Positions 61,670 through 64,000 of a stretch of 64,000 bases of DNA are shown here, one piece after another (within the stretch, counting starts at the first letter, position 1; every line of letters begins with the position of its first letter). Position numbers and translations under genes: made by a program. The notes beneath the pieces were generated by a model. It searched no databases, had not been told where the DNA came from, and saw nothing but the letters and a program-made list of their open reading frames with translations. This DNA is from Terriglobales bacterium (GTDB taxonomy: Bacteria > Acidobacteriota > Terriglobia > Terriglobales > Acidobacteriaceae), in contig DASSIZ010000013.1 of assembly GCA_035691485.1 (NCBI GenBank), forward strand, positions 80,264-144,263, read 5' to 3'.

Positions 61670-61820
61670 TTTCCCGCTGTAGCCGGGCATTTGCCGCTTG
61701 GGCTCGGGGTCGCGGGAGTGCCGTTGTTTGCCGGTACAACACGATTCAAAGAAGCCGAACAACACTCGATGCCATGACTTTAAAGTGGAGCGAGGGCAGA
61801 AGTTGGAAGTGCAGTCAGTA

Positions 61821-61853
61821 GTTGGAGCGCGCACGCCCTCGTGCGCGGGAGCG
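61821..61853. repeat. Copy 4 of the 30-bp stem-loop repeat family
   Basis: gttggagcgcgcacgccct then cgtgcgcgggagcg, the same unit as at 18971 and 21973. It is part of the 327-bp gap before the M23 gene, which otherwise shows no gene. Confidence 0.75.
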
Positions 61854-61996
61854 AGGCCGCCATCGGACGGTATTTCTTCGCTTCATCCCGTAGCTCTGTC
61901 GCACGCGGTTCTTCGTTCTGAGGATTTCTCTCCGGTCCACAAAAACTCGCTAACCGAGCGTCCCACAGCTCGTCTAAGACGTCTGGGGTGGGCTGT

Positions 61997-63064
61997 ATGA
62001 GTCGAGTTGCGCTGGTTCTGCTAATACTTGCGAGCCTAGTCGCCGTCCAACCTTCATCGGCCAGCCAGCCCGACTTCCATCTGCAGGTTGTGCCGGGAAT
62101 TGTCTACAAAGTAGACGATCCGGGAAATACCAGGACATCATCATTCGTGTTCGATATTGCCGTGATTTGTTCCACCGATTGCGCGCTCACCCCGATCTCC
62201 GCCAGCGTGGAGCTCTCAAATGGCCGATCTACCGTCGAGCGGCAGGAGTGGACGACCGAACTGCTGGCGAAGATCAAAAGAGTGAACTATCGACTTCTGC
62301 CGGATACTCCGGTCGGGTCCCCTCGGCGCATGTTTACGCTGCCCGAAGCATTTGACCTTCACTTTTACTTCCGCTGCCCCCAAGCGCTGGCGATTGACTC
62401 CGCAAATGTCCGGGTAAAAGTCGCCGACGCGAAGGGTCGCCGGGTAGAACAGATGTTGATGATCCCAATTCAGTACTACCAACAAAAGACATCGCTCATC
62501 GTTCCGTTTCGTGGTCGGGGCGTTGTTGGGCAGGACTGGGGCACCAACGGCGGCCATGGCGGCGGCATTGGCACTGACTTCGCCATCGACGTGCGCGGCT
62601 TGGACCAGAACTATGCGGAACAGAAAAACGATGCCGACGAAAACGCTTCGGCTTCGGGTTGGGGTCGCGAGATACTCGCCCCCGCGGCTGGAATCGTGAC
62701 TTATGCTCGCAATGATGTACCCGACAACCCGCGCCCGGGAGACCCCGACACCAATTCGCTCGCGGCACTGCATGACCCGGTTATGGCGTATATGGGAAAT
62801 TGCGTCATCATCGACCACGGCAAATCCGAATACAGCGTATTGATGCACTTGCAACCAGGCTCAGTCACGGTCAAGGCAGGCGAACGGGTCGCCGTCGGCC
62901 AAGTGGTTGGAAAGCTGGGAAACTCGGGAGACTCATTCGGGCCGCACTTGCATTATCAACTTCAGTCGGGCCCACTGCCTTTTCACGATCCGTCGCTGCC
63001 CTTCAGATTTCAAAACATCGATGTTCCGCACCTTTCCCGAGGTACATACTTCGAAGCAAAGTAG
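61997..63064 (+). CDS. Secreted M23-family (LytM-type) metallopeptidase
   Basis: Predicted product of about 355 residues from ATG at 61997 (an ATG three codons earlier is open). A signal peptide (about 1-23) is followed by a beta-sandwich region (about 28-165) and a LytM domain. The zinc residues are seen as GGHGGGIGTDFAIDV (His and Asp) and GDSFGPHLHYQL (His-x-His), with VIIDHG and VGKLGNSG between. It probably cuts peptidoglycan cross-links or acts as a cell-wall regulator outside the cytoplasm. Confidence 0.88.
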   Translation: MSRVALVLLILASLVAVQPSSASQPDFHLQVVPGIVYKVDDPGNTRTSSFVFDIAVICSTDCALTPISASVELSNGRSTVERQEWTTELLAKIKRVNYRLLPDTPVGSPRRMFTLPEAFDLHFYFRCPQALAIDSANVRVKVADAKGRRVEQMLMIPIQYYQQKTSLIVPFRGRGVVGQDWGTNGGHGGGIGTDFAIDVRGLDQNYAEQKNDADENASASGWGREILAPAAGIVTYARNDVPDNPRPGDPDTNSLAALHDPVMAYMGNCVIIDHGKSEYSVLMHLQPGSVTVKAGERVAVGQVVGKLGNSGDSFGPHLHYQLQSGPLPFHDPSLPFRFQNIDVPHLSRGTYFEAK

Positions 63065-63085
63065 ATTGCTCAGAGCTCCTGGCCT

Positions 63086-64000
63086 CTATTTGCTCGGGGT
63101 CAGGATGCATAAGCCGGCCTGTCCATTGTGAGTACCGCCCGCGAGGATCTGCCCCCGGTTATTGATGTCGACGGCGATCGCCAACACCCAGCCGGAATTC
63201 GCCGGCAGCAAGGTATTCAGATCCTGGAGCTGGCCGTTCTGGTAGATGTACGCGACCGAGTCCTTCACCGGCTGCGCGTTGATGAACGACGACCCCACCA
63301 CGACGCCGGCGTTGTTAATCGCCCACGCGTTACTCGAATCGCGCCCCGCAATCGTCCCCAGGTCTGTCGGCGTGCCGCTCGACCAAAGAAAGGCGTGCCA
63401 CATGGAGCCCTGCGCAAAATTTCCGACGATCTGATTCGAGTTGTTGATGCGCAATCCGAGCGAGTTACCCGTGGCGATGCCAAGGTCCTGGATCGTTCCG
63501 TTCGTCCACATCACGGCATGGCTCGTCGACGTGCCCACGGTCGCAGTTCCTACCACTACACCGCTGTCGTTGATGCCTCGGGCTTCGGCGCCATTCGTTG
63601 GGCTGTAGCTTCCCGTCAATGGCGGCAAGACCTGCATCTTCCCGCCGGTAACGACAAAGGCCACGTGGCCATCCGGTGTGTCACCCCCTCCGACAACCTG
63701 CCCGGCGTTATTCAGGCCCCACCCCTCCGCAGCCGTCCCACCCGGCGGCAGCCCAAGGTCGTTCATCTTGCCGTTCGAGTAGAGGATGGGGTGATTGTTT
63801 CCGTCGCTGGCCTGCGAGAAGCCGCCCACCTGGCCCGAGTTGTTGATCTGCATTCCCCAACTCGTACCATTCGCAGTCAGCGCGCCCAAGTCCGTCACCT
63901 GCCCATTCGACCAGATCCATGCGTGCGGTCCGGTGCCGGTCACCTGGCCGCTGTCATTCATGCTCGTCGCGCTACCCGGATTCCCGATGTCTTGCACGGT
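63086..64000 (-). CDS. HAF-repeat surface protein, 3' part
   Basis: About 304 C-terminal residues are in the window; the 5' end lies beyond the right edge. It consists of at least six HAF-type repeats (MQDIGNPGSATSMNDSGQV, HAVMWTNGTIQDLGI, HAFLWSSGTPTDLGTIAG) and ends with QDLNTLLPANSGWVLAIAVD and INNRGQI, nearly the same as the end of the gene at 51523 (TDLNTLLPAGSGW, INNKGQI). The two are paralogues. Confidence 0.85.
   Translation of the reverse strand, partial: TVQDIGNPGSATSMNDSGQVTGTGPHAWIWSNGQVTDLGALTANGTSWGMQINNSGQVGGFSQASDGNNHPILYSNGKMNDLGLPPGGTAAEGWGLNNAGQVVGGGDTPDGHVAFVVTGGKMQVLPPLTGSYSPTNGAEARGINDSGVVVGTATVGTSTSHAVMWTNGTIQDLGIATGNSLGLRINNSNQIVGNFAQGSMWHAFLWSSGTPTDLGTIAGRDSSNAWAINNAGVVVGSSFINAQPVKDSVAYIYQNGQLQDLNTLLPANSGWVLAIAVDINNRGQILAGGTHNGQAGLCILTPSK

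Overview
The window looks like the replication-origin neighbourhood of an Acidobacteriota chromosome, probably Terriglobia/Koribacter-like. This is inferred from the G+C-rich sequence, the Gram-negative envelope genes (lpxC, outer-membrane barrel), a Ser/Thr kinase fused to a TolB-type propeller, HAF-repeat surface proteins and the abundant short repeats between genes. No tRNA or rRNA gene, CRISPR array, prophage or complete insertion sequence was found.

Left part (1-16 kb). rsmG (cut by the left edge), mnmE, jag/khpB, yidC, yidD, rnpA and rpmH run on the minus strand. A C-terminal CxxCH protein, an HU protein and two small unknown genes sit between rsmG and mnmE. yidC-yidD-rnpA overlap by 4 nt each. 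dnaA, dnaN and gyrB run on the plus strand. The dnaA-dnaN gap holds six to seven DnaA-box-like sites and an A+T-rich tract and is the best oriC candidate. mscL and two small membrane-protein genes lie between dnaN and gyrB, where recF might be expected.

Middle part (16-48 kb). This is a mixed set of housekeeping and accessory genes: a DUF4349 protein, a probable small RNA gene just upstream of chorismate mutase, lpxC, a REC-PilZ protein, folK, a papain-like protein that has lost its catalytic residues, ruvA, a Ser/Thr kinase followed by a secreted TPR protein, pnuC, a sulfur-anion transport group (TauE/SafE, DUF1634, YeiH), a DinB-like protein, a radical SAM protein followed by tdh-kbl (threonine to glycine), an M28 peptidase, chrA-ocd-pepE on one strand, cysteine dioxygenase, polA with a degenerate proofreading domain, a sirtuin and glmM.

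Right part (48-64 kb). Mostly secreted and signalling proteins: a C45-like hydrolase, a HAD dehalogenase, an AhpD-like protein, two HAF-repeat proteins (the second cut by the right edge), a GAF/HD-GYP protein, a beta-barrel protein, msrA, a DUF4097 protein, a PilZ protein, a PilZ protein fused to a histidine-kinase DHp segment, and an M23 peptidase. With the REC-PilZ and HD-GYP genes this suggests an active cyclic-di-GMP network.

The clearest unexplained structure is the intergenic repeats: several families of short palindromic or phrase-like repeats fill most spacers, and some have entered coding sequence (mnmE, the tail of yidD, the end of folK). The most interesting single items are the candidate sRNA at 17.1 kb, the altered P-loop and repeat-derived insertion in mnmE, the pseudo-protease at 20.5 kb and the PilZ-DHp fusion at 60.3 kb.
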